Assembly (NCBI GenBank): GCA_050331455.1
Contig: JBHJGV010000075.1
Span: 1-13,891 of the forward strand
Origin: CAYUYV01 sp050331455
GTDB lineage: Bacteria; Pseudomonadota; Alphaproteobacteria; JAJFIK01
Direction: 5' to 3'
Length of the DNA: 13,891 nucleotides
In this document: positions 1 through 7,326 of the stretch, one piece after another
How positions within the stretch are numbered: the stretch's first letter is position 1
Layout: each line of letters starts with the position of its first letter
The notes under the pieces: model-generated
The model's input: only the letters and a program-made list of their open reading frames with translations
Databases searched by the model: none
What the model was told of the DNA's origin: nothing
Made by a program: the position numbers and the translations under genes

Positions 1-2035
1 TGTCTGCCTTCTCCTCCGCGATCGCTTTGTTCAGATTCATATGGTCGTGCTCGTGCTGGTGGTGGTCTTCCTTCTGGTTCACTTGCTCGCTAGCCTGCAT
101 CTGGTGGGGCTCCGGCTCGGGCATGGGATCGGGGTCCGGCATCGGGTCGGGATCCGGCGCGGGCATGGGATCGGGTTCCGGCATCGGATCGGGTTCCGGC
201 GCGGGCATGGGATCCGGGTCCGGCATCGGATCGGGTTCCGGCGCGGGCATGGGATCGGGATCCGGGGTGGGATCGGGATCCGCATCGCCGGTGATGGCCG
301 TGAAGTTCGCCCACACCGTGTCCCAGAAGGCGGACAGTCCGGAGCCCTCCGGCACCGTTGCCGCATACTGATTGTAAGTCCAGAAACTGCCGTCGACCGG
401 ATCGGTCAAAGTGGCACTGCCGAAGCCGCCATCGACTCGGGAGCCGGCACCGGCAGGCGCGAAGGGCGCGTCGGTTACGCTGACGGCTTCCACCTCCAGC
501 GGTGCATAGGCACCATCATCGGCGTCCCGGAGGGCCACATAGGCGCCGGACGTTTCCTCTCCGTAGGCGGAAAAACTGATCGCGAGGTCGCCGTCGCCGT
601 TGACGGCCAGACTTGGGAACGCGGTCACTGTGCCAATGCCCAGCGTTTCGGCCCCCAGGGTTCCCTGGTCCACCACCTCCACTTCGGCCGTATCCACGGC
701 AATCCAATGGACGCTCGGATTATCCGCATCGATACCGGCGGGCGGCGTGACCGTGAAGGCCGCATAGAGCGTGCCGTCGCGCCACACCGCATCGGTCACC
801 CGGCGGTCCTGGAGCTTGACGGTGACGTCGCTGCCCGGCTGCCCGGAGTCCTGGAGCAACAGCCCGAGATAGTCTCCGGTCTGATCGTCCACATTGCCGA
901 GTGGAAGAGCGAAGCCTTCGAAGCCCGGCGTGCCCAGAGGGTCGGACACCTGGACCATGAGCGCGAAATCGTCCGTCTCGAAGGGTGTGTGAATGCCGTT
1001 ATAGGCCACGAGCCACGCGCCGGACTGGTCATCGAGATCGCCTTCGAGCCGGGCGAGTTCGAAGCCGAAATTGGCTGTCGCGCTGATGGGCACGTCGAGC
1101 GCCCCCAGCGGATCGGTCACGGTGACGGCAGCCGTCCCCCCGTCATAAAGCCCGCCATCGCCTTGGCCCTTGTCGATGATCCAGAGCCGAGTGCCAAGCA
1201 CGTCTGCGCCGTCGCCGCCGGTTTCCGCTTCGAACAGATTGGCCGCGACATAGAGCGCCTCGCCGTCGACGGACAGGCTGACCCCGTCGGCAAAACCGTT
1301 CACACCGTCCACGGATTGGAGGGCGTCGATGTCGGTTACGGACCAGCCGTCTTCCGGATCACCCGTATTCGACACCGCCACATGAAGGACCGACCGGTCG
1401 TCCTCGGCCGTGCCGGTCTCAAGCCCGGTATTGGACAGGGCCGTAACGATAAAACGATCAGCGCCCTGATCGTAAAGGACGCGCGGATTATAAAATACAG
1501 CCCCGTCATCGCCCGGCAGCGTTGCATCGGCGGATCCGAAAAAATCGGCGAGGTCCTGGGTGGCGAGGAGGGTTCCGTCCTTCTCGAACCACTGGACGGC
1601 ACCATTGACCGCATTCACGACATGGTCGAGGCCGACGGCGCCGCTGGGATCGGCGGGGATGGCGCCGGAGGCCTCAAGGCCCGCCGCATCGAAGACCAAG
1701 TCGAAGGGTGACTCGGCCCCCGGCTGCGGCGCTCCACTGGCGCCGAGCCCTTCGATGGTTTCCAGCAGCATGTCGGGGATCAGGGATCCGGAGTCCTGGG
1801 ACAAGAGCGTCGAATGCCAGAGCCGATCGATCAGGTCCTCGAAGCTGGGACGATCGAGGAGCGGCACCTCGGGGCTTGGCGTCCCAGCAGACGCAGCCTC
1901 CAGCGTCGCCGCATCAATGGTGGCGAAGTCCATGGGAACAGCCTGGGTGATGACCGCACCCGCCGCATCGTTCACCGACGTCATACGCATGGGCAGCGTT
2001 CCCAGGATCGGCGGTGTCGATAGATCGCGTGCCAT
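1..2035 (-). CDS. Large exported-type protein with beta-propeller-like core, Pro/Asp repeat linker and His-rich patch (partial)
   Basis: The minus frame is open from ATG at 2035 to the window edge, giving 678 residues with no stop, so the C-terminus is missing. The N-terminus (MARDLSTPPILGTLP) has no signal peptide, as is usual for type I secretion substrates; that route is inference. Residues about 130-500 hold phrases such as NPRVLYDQGADRFIVTAL, SVDGEALYVAANLF and TRLWIIDKG. They resemble blades of secreted beta-propeller proteins. Residues about 585-640 are a Pro/Asp/Glu/Met linker (PDPMPAPEP type) encoded by a 42-bp tandem repeat. Residues 658-665 read HHQHEHDH, a possible metal site. The composition is acidic and Asp-rich. 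The start is uncertain: an in-frame ATG lies at 2107 (24 codons upstream) and another at 1993, and none has a well-placed ribosome binding site. The gene is divergent from the GH15-otsA pair. No enzyme function can be assigned; adhesin or surface protein is possible. Confidence 0.75.
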   Translation of the reverse strand, partial: MARDLSTPPILGTLPMRMTSVNDAAGAVITQAVPMDFATIDAATLEAASAGTPSPEVPLLDRPSFEDLIDRLWHSTLLSQDSGSLIPDMLLETIEGLGASGAPQPGAESPFDLVFDAAGLEASGAIPADPSGAVGLDHVVNAVNGAVQWFEKDGTLLATQDLADFFGSADATLPGDDGAVFYNPRVLYDQGADRFIVTALSNTGLETGTAEDDRSVLHVAVSNTGDPEDGWSVTDIDALQSVDGVNGFADGVSLSVDGEALYVAANLFEAETGGDGADVLGTRLWIIDKGQGDGGLYDGGTAAVTVTDPLGALDVPISATANFGFELARLEGDLDDQSGAWLVAYNGIHTPFETDDFALMVQVSDPLGTPGFEGFALPLGNVDDQTGDYLGLLLQDSGQPGSDVTVKLQDRRVTDAVWRDGTLYAAFTVTPPAGIDADNPSVHWIAVDTAEVEVVDQGTLGAETLGIGTVTAFPSLAVNGDGDLAISFSAYGEETSGAYVALRDADDGAYAPLEVEAVSVTDAPFAPAGAGSRVDGGFGSATLTDPVDGSFWTYNQYAATVPEGSGLSAFWDTVWANFTAITGDADPDPTPDPDPMPAPEPDPMPDPDPMPAPEPDPMPEPDPMPAPDPDPMPDPDPMPEPEPHQMQASEQVNQKEDHHQHEHDHMNLNKAIAEEKAD
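119..283 (-). repeat. 42-bp coding tandem repeat, three full copies plus a partial fourth
   Basis: Units start at 119, 161, 203 and 245; the fourth is degenerate and stops near 283. Each 42-bp unit encodes 14 residues of a Pro-rich acidic linker with alternating Pro and Asp/Glu/Met/Ala. Each unit is itself made of two similar halves (gggatcgggt-type blocks), so slippage within a unit is also plausible. The length is a multiple of three, so copy-number change keeps the reading frame. The array probably acts as a flexible spacer in the protein. Confidence 0.9.
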
Positions 2036-2664
2036 GGCATCCCGGCCGGACCTTAAGGCCGGCTCTCCCTCTTTGCGGACCGCTTCCGCGCTTTTTGTGG
2101 ACCGCATCCCCGCGGCCCGGAAATCCCAAACCAATCGAGCCCGCCGCGTAACGCCGCCGGCTCTCGCTTCACCGGCCAATCATTTCAAAGCGGTCCGGCT
2201 TGGCCGTAATCACCTGACGCACGCCCTTACGCACGTTTAATCACTTTGTCATTCATCTCGTATTTTGCGGGGATTTTACGGCTGAGCCAAATGAATTCTT
2301 GACAGTTTCGCCATGCCTGAAGAGGGCCCTCTCCCGGATTGGCGGCCCCCCTCTTTAGCGTCTGCGCCTCGCGGGACCGATCGGGAGCCGATTTGCGGCG
2401 CGGCGACTCCACCCCGTCCGATCCACCTTTTACGCGGTTCCTGCGCGTCCCGAAATGGGGTAACCACAACCGCCGTTCCGGCCCGCAACGGGCAGGAGCG
2501 GTTTGTTTTTCCACCGTTCCGGGATGCTTCGCCCCGCAAGTGCCCTTTGGCCCGGGCAAGCCATCGCGCTGCGGACAGGGGATCCGACATGCCCATGGGG
2601 GGCTGGCGGCGGATCGGCCAAGACCATCAAAAGACACGCAAAACACCAGACAACAGGATTTCCA
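2036..2664. promoter_or_regulatory. Divergent control region between the exported-type gene and GH15-otsA
   Basis: There is no convincing gene in these 629 bp. An AT-richer patch at about 2228-2305 contrasts with the GC-rich surroundings and is the likeliest place for promoters. A weak minus-strand candidate is TTGGCT (2290-2285) and CAAAAT (2267-2262) with a 17-bp spacer. On the plus strand TTGACA at 2299-2304 is a perfect -35 box but no -10 box follows at the right distance. Other structure: an imperfect inverted repeat around CCTTAAGG at 2045-2063 next to the minus-strand start, GGACCGC boxes at 2072-2105, a perfect palindrome at 2321-2332, and a small hairpin GCCCG-CAA-CGGGC at 2481-2493 followed by a T-rich stretch. 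Assigning any of these to a regulator is inference. Confidence 0.5.
2072..2105 (+). repeat. Direct repeat TTTG(C/T)GGACCGC, spaced 22 bp
   Basis: TTTGCGGACCGC at 2072-2083 recurs as TTTGTGGACCGC at 2094-2105, with one mismatch and a start-to-start distance of 22 bp (about two helical turns). GGACCGCTT at 2077-2085 also appears inverted as AAGCGGTCC at 2188-2196. This pattern suits an operator for a regulator binding one face of the helix. If the upstream gene instead starts at 2107, the direct repeat would be coding. Confidence 0.4.
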
Positions 2665-4467
2665 ATGTCCTACCAAGCGGACCTCAATCTCGGCGTCATC
2701 GGCAATTGCGCCTATGGCGCGCTCATCGACCAGCAGGGGCGCGTGATGTGGGCCTGCATGCCCCGCTTCGACAGCGACCCGGTCTTCGGCGCGCTTTTGA
2801 CGGCCCAGAGTCCCGGCGAACCCGATGCCCACGGCTTCTGGGAGATCGAGGTCGAGAATCTTGCCCATTGCGAGCAGCGCTACGTCAAGAACACCGCGAT
2901 CCTGGTCACCCGCATGCAGGACGACCGGGGCCGGGCCCTCGACATCATCGATTTCGCCCCCCGCTTCAACCGGGCCGGCCGGCGCTATCGCCCCATGTCC
3001 ATGATCCGGATGATCCGTCCCGTGGCCGGCGTGCCGCGGATCCGGGTCCGCCTGCGGCCCTTTTTCGACTATGGCGGCGTTACGCCCACGGTGACGACGG
3101 GCTCGAACCATCTGCGCTATGTGGGGCCGGACATGACCCTGCGGGTCAACACGACCGCGCCGATCTCCTATGTGCGGGAGGAGTCCTGGTTCAACCTCGA
3201 ACATGAACTCGCCTTTTTTCTGGGTCCGGACGAATCCTTCACCGGTGACATCATGGCCTCCTGCCGGGAAATGCTGGAAGCCACCGGCAATTACTGGCGC
3301 GAATGGGTCCGCACCCTCGCCGTGCCCCTGGAATGGCAGGACGCCGTCATCCGCTGCGCCATCACCCTGAAGCTGTGCTATTTCGAGGAAACCGGCGCGA
3401 TCATCGCCGCCATGACCACCTCCCTGCCGGAAGCGCCCCATTCGGGCCGCACCTGGGACTACCGGTATTGCTGGCTGAGGGACGCCTATTATGTCGTCCG
3501 AGCCCTGAACAGGCTTGGTGCCGTCGACATCCTGGAAGGCTATCTCGTCTATCTGCGGAACATTGTCGGCGTGGCCGATGGCGGCCACTTGCAGCCCGTG
3601 TTCGGGATCGGCCAGGAAAACAAGCTGACCGAACGCATCGTCAAGCACCTGCCGGGATATCGGCGGATGGGGCCCGTGCGGGTCGGCAACCAGGCCCACG
3701 AACACCTTCAGCATGATGTGTACGGACAGGTGGTGCTGTCGGCCGCCCAGGCCTTTTTCGACGAGCGTCTGCTGCGCCCGGCCGGCCGGTCCGATTTCGA
3801 GATGCTCGAAAAGGTCGGCAACCGGGCCTTCGAACTCCACGACCAGCCCGATGCCGGCATCTGGGAGCTGCGCACCAAGGCCCATGTGCATACCTATTCG
3901 AGCGCCATGTGCTGGGCGGCCTGCGATCGGCTCGCCAAGATCGCGACCCATCTGGGCCTGCCGGACCGGGCCGAGATCTGGGCGGACCGGGCGGCGACAG
4001 TGAAGCGCACGATCCTGGAGCGCGGCTGGAACCCGGACATGCTGTCCATGTCGGCGACCTTCGACGAGCCCTTGATGGATGCCAGCCTGCTGCAGCTCCT
4101 TGATCTCGGGTTTGTCGAGCAGGACAGCCCCGTCTTCATCAACACCCACCGGGCCATCGAAAAAGCGCTGCTGCGCGGCGATCACGTGCTGCGCTACGCC
4201 AACGAGGACGACTTCGGGACGATGGAAAACTCCTTCAACATCTGCACTTTTTGGTACATTGAAAGTCTGTGGTCGGTCGGTCGCAAAGACCGGGCCCGTG
4301 AAATCTTCGAGACCATGCTTGCGCACAGAAATCACGTGGGCCTGCTCTCAGAAGACATTTCCTTCAAGGATGGGGAGCTTTGGGGAAATTATCCGCAAAC
4401 CTATTCCCTGGTCGGGATCATCAACACGGCTTGCATGCTCTCCAAACCCTGGAGCCATGCCCGCTAA
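2665..4467 (+). CDS. Glycoside hydrolase family 15 protein (glucoamylase/trehalase-like)
   Basis: 600 residues, a normal length for prokaryotic GH15 enzymes with an N-terminal beta domain and a C-terminal (alpha/alpha)6 barrel. The start ATG has an AGG-containing ribosome binding site 7 bases upstream, and the protein begins MSYQADLNLGVIGN, typical of the family. WDYRYCWLRDA at residues 264-274 is the GH15 signature. E401 in GIWELR is the expected general acid and E563 in LLSED the expected general base, followed by GELWGNYPQTYSLVGIINTA. There is no signal peptide, so it is cytoplasmic. Family members hydrolyse alpha-glucosidic bonds at the non-reducing end, and some bacterial members cleave trehalose. 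The pairing with otsA 140 bp downstream on the same strand suggests a role in trehalose turnover, but substrate cannot be read from the sequence. Family assignment is firm; trehalase versus glucoamylase is open. Confidence 0.92.
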   Translation: MSYQADLNLGVIGNCAYGALIDQQGRVMWACMPRFDSDPVFGALLTAQSPGEPDAHGFWEIEVENLAHCEQRYVKNTAILVTRMQDDRGRALDIIDFAPRFNRAGRRYRPMSMIRMIRPVAGVPRIRVRLRPFFDYGGVTPTVTTGSNHLRYVGPDMTLRVNTTAPISYVREESWFNLEHELAFFLGPDESFTGDIMASCREMLEATGNYWREWVRTLAVPLEWQDAVIRCAITLKLCYFEETGAIIAAMTTSLPEAPHSGRTWDYRYCWLRDAYYVVRALNRLGAVDILEGYLVYLRNIVGVADGGHLQPVFGIGQENKLTERIVKHLPGYRRMGPVRVGNQAHEHLQHDVYGQVVLSAAQAFFDERLLRPAGRSDFEMLEKVGNRAFELHDQPDAGIWELRTKAHVHTYSSAMCWAACDRLAKIATHLGLPDRAEIWADRAATVKRTILERGWNPDMLSMSATFDEPLMDASLLQLLDLGFVEQDSPVFINTHRAIEKALLRGDHVLRYANEDDFGTMENSFNICTFWYIESLWSVGRKDRAREIFETMLAHRNHVGLLSEDISFKDGELWGNYPQTYSLVGIINTACMLSKPWSHAR

Positions 4468-4564
4468 GGGGCAATTGCTGATACACTCATCACAAACGCC
4501 GGGGCGCACACCGGGATCGTTAACGACTCCCGGAGCGGACTCGGACCATGGAAGACCCATCGGC

Positions 4565-4589
4565 GCCCGGGACACCAGCCGTCCCGGGC
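4565..4589 (+). other. Perfect 9-bp GC hairpin before the otsA ribosome binding site
   Basis: GCCCGGGAC (4565-4573) pairs perfectly with GTCCCGGGC (4581-4589) across a 7-base loop. The otsA Shine-Dalgarno GGGAGG starts 4 bases later at 4594. No T-tract follows, so it is not a standard intrinsic terminator. It may protect a processed otsA transcript or affect translation or partial termination between the two genes. Its position also argues that the otsA coding region starts after it. Confidence 0.6.
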
Positions 4590-4607
4590 CAACGGGAGGC
4601 CTCGGGT

Positions 4608-5999
4608 ATGAGCCGGCTTGTGGTGATTTCAAATCGACTCGTGGAGCCTTCCGCCAAGGAAAAAGGCGCCTCCGGCGGTCTTGCCACCGCGCTCCATGCG
4701 GCTTTGCGGGAATATCGCGGCATCTGGTTCGGCTGGAGCGGCCGCGTCGTCGAACAGGACGAAGGCCACAAGCTCAGCCTGGGGGAAGCGGGCGGCGTGA
4801 AACTCGCCACCCTGGATCTCGACCATGACGACTACGACGAATACTACAACGGGTATGCCAACCGCACCCTGTGTCCGCTGTTTCACTACCGCATCGACCT
4901 GACCGCCTATGACCGGGCCTTTGACGAGGGCTATCACCGGGTCAATCAGCGCTTTGCCCAGACCGTCGCCCCTCTGATCGAACCGGAGGATCTGGTCTGG
5001 GTCCATGACTACCATCTCATTCCGGTGGCCCAGGAACTGCGCAAGGCGGGCCTGCGCAACCGCATGGGCTTTTTCCTGCACATTCCCTTCCCGGCCCGGC
5101 AGTTGCTCACCACCTTGCCCAAACACAAGCAGTTGATCGAAGGCCTCTTCTCCTATGACCTGCTCGGATTTCAGACCAAGGATCATCTGGAGGCCTTCCG
5201 GGATTATGTGATCCATGAGGCCGGGGGGCAGGTTCTGGACGACAACCGGGTCCAGTGTTTCGGCAAGACCATCGAGGCGGACGCCTTTCCCATCGGGGCG
5301 GACACGGCCGATTTCCTGTCCATGACCAAGACCACTGACGCCACGGAAATGTACGAACGCATGACCTCGTCCTTGCGCGGACGGCGCCTCGTGATCGGCG
5401 TGGACCGGCTGGACTATTCCAAGGGCATCGAAAACCGGTTCGAGGCCTATTCCAAACTGCTTGAGCGCTACCCGGAGCATCGAAAGTCCGCCCTGATGCT
5501 TCAGATCGCGCCGCCCTCGCGCACGGACGTCCAAGAATACCAGGACCTGCGCAACGATCTCGACAGCATTGCCGGCCGCATCAACCGCGCCTTCGCCGAA
5601 ATCGACTGGGTGCCCCTGCGCTATGTCAACAAGGGCTATAGGCGTACGGAGCTTGCCGGCCTGTTCCGCGCCAGCCGGGTGGCCTTCGTCACGCCCATGC
5701 GCGACGGCATGAATCTCGTCGCCAAGGAATTCGTCGCGGCCCAGGACCCGTCCGATCCCGGAGTGCTGATCCTGTCGCGCTTTGCAGGCGCCGCCGCCCA
5801 GCTCAAGGATGCGTTGATCGTCAATCCGTACGACCAGGACGATATGGTGGCGGCCCTTCACAGCGCCCTGACCATGCCGCTTGAAAAGCGTCAGGCGCTC
5901 TGGAAGTCCCTGTACGACAATGTCGAAAAGGAAGATGTGGTGCAGTGGCGCGATCGCTTCGTCACCACCCTGGGAGCCTGCGCGCCGAAGGCCGACTGA
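4608..5999 (+). CDS. otsA: Alpha,alpha-trehalose-phosphate synthase (UDP-forming)
   Basis: Makes trehalose 6-phosphate from UDP-glucose and glucose 6-phosphate in the cytoplasm; GT20 family. 463 residues, close to E. coli OtsA. Conserved blocks are visible in order: SRLVVISNRL at 2-11, GGL at 23-25, WFGWSG at 40-45, WVHDYHL at 131-137, HIPFP at 158-162, VDRLDYSKGI at 265-274 (sugar-nucleotide binding Arg/Lys) and RDGMNLVAKEF at 365-375. The start at 4608 is chosen because GGGAGG lies 8 bases upstream and the protein begins at the conserved strand. An in-frame ATG at 4548 would add 20 non-conserved residues and run through the hairpin at 4565-4589. It follows the GH15 gene in what is probably one transcript. 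The phosphatase gene otsB is not nearby, so it must be elsewhere if this route makes free trehalose. Trehalose is an osmotic and desiccation protectant. Confidence 0.96.
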   Translation: MSRLVVISNRLVEPSAKEKGASGGLATALHAALREYRGIWFGWSGRVVEQDEGHKLSLGEAGGVKLATLDLDHDDYDEYYNGYANRTLCPLFHYRIDLTAYDRAFDEGYHRVNQRFAQTVAPLIEPEDLVWVHDYHLIPVAQELRKAGLRNRMGFFLHIPFPARQLLTTLPKHKQLIEGLFSYDLLGFQTKDHLEAFRDYVIHEAGGQVLDDNRVQCFGKTIEADAFPIGADTADFLSMTKTTDATEMYERMTSSLRGRRLVIGVDRLDYSKGIENRFEAYSKLLERYPEHRKSALMLQIAPPSRTDVQEYQDLRNDLDSIAGRINRAFAEIDWVPLRYVNKGYRRTELAGLFRASRVAFVTPMRDGMNLVAKEFVAAQDPSDPGVLILSRFAGAAAQLKDALIVNPYDQDDMVAALHSALTMPLEKRQALWKSLYDNVEKEDVVQWRDRFVTTLGACAPKAD

Positions 6000-6011
6000 G
6001 CCGCCTCGGCC
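5990..6011. terminator. Possible weak bidirectional hairpin between convergent otsA and soxF
   Basis: GGCCGA (5990-5995) and TCGGCC (6006-6011) form a 6-bp stem with a 10-base loop that spans the otsA stop codon. The convergent genes are only 24 bp apart, so a shared termination site is expected here. No T-run follows on either strand, which makes this a weak candidate. Confidence 0.25.
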
Positions 6012-6023
6012 GCCGCTGCCGCG

Positions 6024-7295
6024 TCAGCCGAACAACGTGCCCGTGAGACCTTTGTACCAGGCGAGGGAGTCCTCGTAATTGGCCGCACGGGTTGCGCCGG
6101 TGTCGTCGAGGCCCGAGACGTCGCTTTCCACCTGGGCAATCTTCTCCGCCGTCGGACGGTAGCGTCCGCCCACGAAAACGCTGTCCCGATCCGCAATCAG
6201 GCTCCAGCACGTGTTGGCATAGGCGGCCGTGACGGCAGGCTGGTCGAGCAGGTCCGTGGCCAGCCTTTGGGCTGCGACCTGGGCCTGGCTGTTGGCGGCG
6301 AAGGAAGATTTGGGCATGTCTCCCGCATCGCAGGCATCGCCCAGGACCATGATTTGGGCGTCCATGCGGGAGGCCATGGTGAAAGGATCGATGGGACAAA
6401 ACCCCTGCTCACCGGTCAGCCCCGCCCGGACTGCGATGGCGCCCGCCGTTTGACGTGGGATGACATTCACCAGGGCCACCCCGGACAAAGTCTCGAAATC
6501 GGTTTCCACGCTCATGGTTGCCGGATCCACGCCTTTGACACCGCCATGGATCATGGGCGGCAACCATTCGACCATACCCGGATAATGGGTTTCCCATCCT
6601 CGCTGAAAAAGCGGCTGCTTCGAGAAGCTGGTCTTGGGGTCGAGGATCACGATCCGCGCCCGAGTCTTGCCCGCTTCCGTCAGCGTGCGGGCCATCATGG
6701 ACACCCGTTCATAGGGCCCCGGCGGGCAGCGATAGGGGCTGGGCGGCGCGATCATCACGATGACCCCGCCATCGGGCACGGCCTCGAGCTGGCGCTTCAA
6801 AAGCGCCGTCTGGGGCCCGGCCTTCCAGGCATGGGGCATGACCGTTTCGGCTTCGCGGGACCATCCGGGGACGGATGCATAATCGAGATCGATACCCGGC
6901 GTGACCACCAGACGGTCATAGGGCACCGTGCCGCCCCCGCTCAGCCGAACGGTCCGCGCGTCCCGGTCGATGGCCTCGGCGCGGTCCCGCACCCGTGTGA
7001 CGCCGGGCAGGGCCGCAACGGCATCGTAAGTGAACTGAAGGGACTGAAGGCTGCGCACTCCGCCCAGATGGAGATTGGAGTAAAAGCAGGTCGTGTAGGT
7101 TTCGAGGGCCTCGATCAGGGTAATGTCGATGGCCTCGCCGGCAAGGGCCGTCAGGCTTCGGAGGACCGAAAGCCCCCCTGCCCCGCCGCCGATGATCGCC
7201 ACCTTGGGCCGCGCGCGGGCCACTGCCGGCATCGCAAGGCAACCCGTGGCAAGGGACGCACCGGCGCCGGCAAGCAGATGTCGTCTGGTCAGCAT
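6024..7295 (-). CDS. soxF: Sulfide dehydrogenase-type flavoprotein SoxF (FccB family)
   Basis: FAD flavoprotein of the flavocytochrome c sulfide dehydrogenase family, which oxidises sulfide or sulfane sulfur in the periplasm and passes electrons to a cytochrome c. 423 residues from an ATG with GGGAGG 5 bases upstream. The N-terminus MLTRRHLLAGAGAS is a twin-arginine signal, matching export of a folded FAD protein. GGGAGG at 36-41 is the FAD-binding fold; C190 (YRCPPGPYER) and C300 (GFCPIDPF) match the redox-active disulfide of the family. The C-terminal part (from about 360, NTCWSLI to YKGLTG) matches the FCSD flavin-binding domain. It is the last gene of the operon, 31 bases after soxA with a hairpin in the gap. 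No partner cytochrome gene (soxE/fccA) follows, so SoxXA or another cytochrome would have to serve. Family assignment is firm; in vivo substrate is inferred. Confidence 0.92.
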   Translation of the reverse strand: MLTRRHLLAGAGASLATGCLAMPAVARARPKVAIIGGGAGGLSVLRSLTALAGEAIDITLIEALETYTTCFYSNLHLGGVRSLQSLQFTYDAVAALPGVTRVRDRAEAIDRDARTVRLSGGGTVPYDRLVVTPGIDLDYASVPGWSREAETVMPHAWKAGPQTALLKRQLEAVPDGGVIVMIAPPSPYRCPPGPYERVSMMARTLTEAGKTRARIVILDPKTSFSKQPLFQRGWETHYPGMVEWLPPMIHGGVKGVDPATMSVETDFETLSGVALVNVIPRQTAGAIAVRAGLTGEQGFCPIDPFTMASRMDAQIMVLGDACDAGDMPKSSFAANSQAQVAAQRLATDLLDQPAVTAAYANTCWSLIADRDSVFVGGRYRPTAEKIAQVESDVSGLDDTGATRAANYEDSLAWYKGLTGTLFG

Positions 7296-7309
7296 GGAAA
7301 CCTCCCTGA

Positions 7310-7325
7310 GGGGCTTTTTGCCCCC
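7310..7325 (-). other. Hairpin in the soxA-soxF gap
   Basis: On the coding strand GGGGC and GCCCC pair across an AAAAA loop, with a possible extra G-U pair at the base. It sits directly after the soxA stop and before the soxF ribosome binding site at 7301-7306. No U-tract follows on the minus strand. It may be a processing, stabilising or partial-termination element that sets soxF expression apart from the tightly overlapping genes upstream. Confidence 0.45.
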
Positions 7326-7326
7326 T

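Noticed and set aside
119..283. CRISPR-like repeat array
   Set aside because: Units are contiguous with no spacers, are a multiple of three and encode a regular Pro/Asp linker.
41..1711. 556-codon open frame on the plus strand
   Set aside because: It is codon-for-codon antisense to the minus-strand exported-type gene, which has the recognisable propeller phrases and acidic composition; the plus frame is a GC-rich antisense artefact.
2495..2518. EcfG (general stress) promoter GGAGC-N15-CGTT before the GH15 gene
   Set aside because: Tempting because trehalose genes are often under EcfG, but the -35 box deviates from GGAAC and the spacer is one base short.
2227..4335. 702-codon open frame on the minus strand
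   Set aside because: It is the antisense of the GH15 gene, whose plus-strand product has clear catalytic motifs.
4548..4607. Upstream otsA start at 4548
   Set aside because: It lacks a well-spaced ribosome binding site, adds non-conserved residues and would run through the hairpin; ATG 4608 has GGGAGG at ideal spacing.
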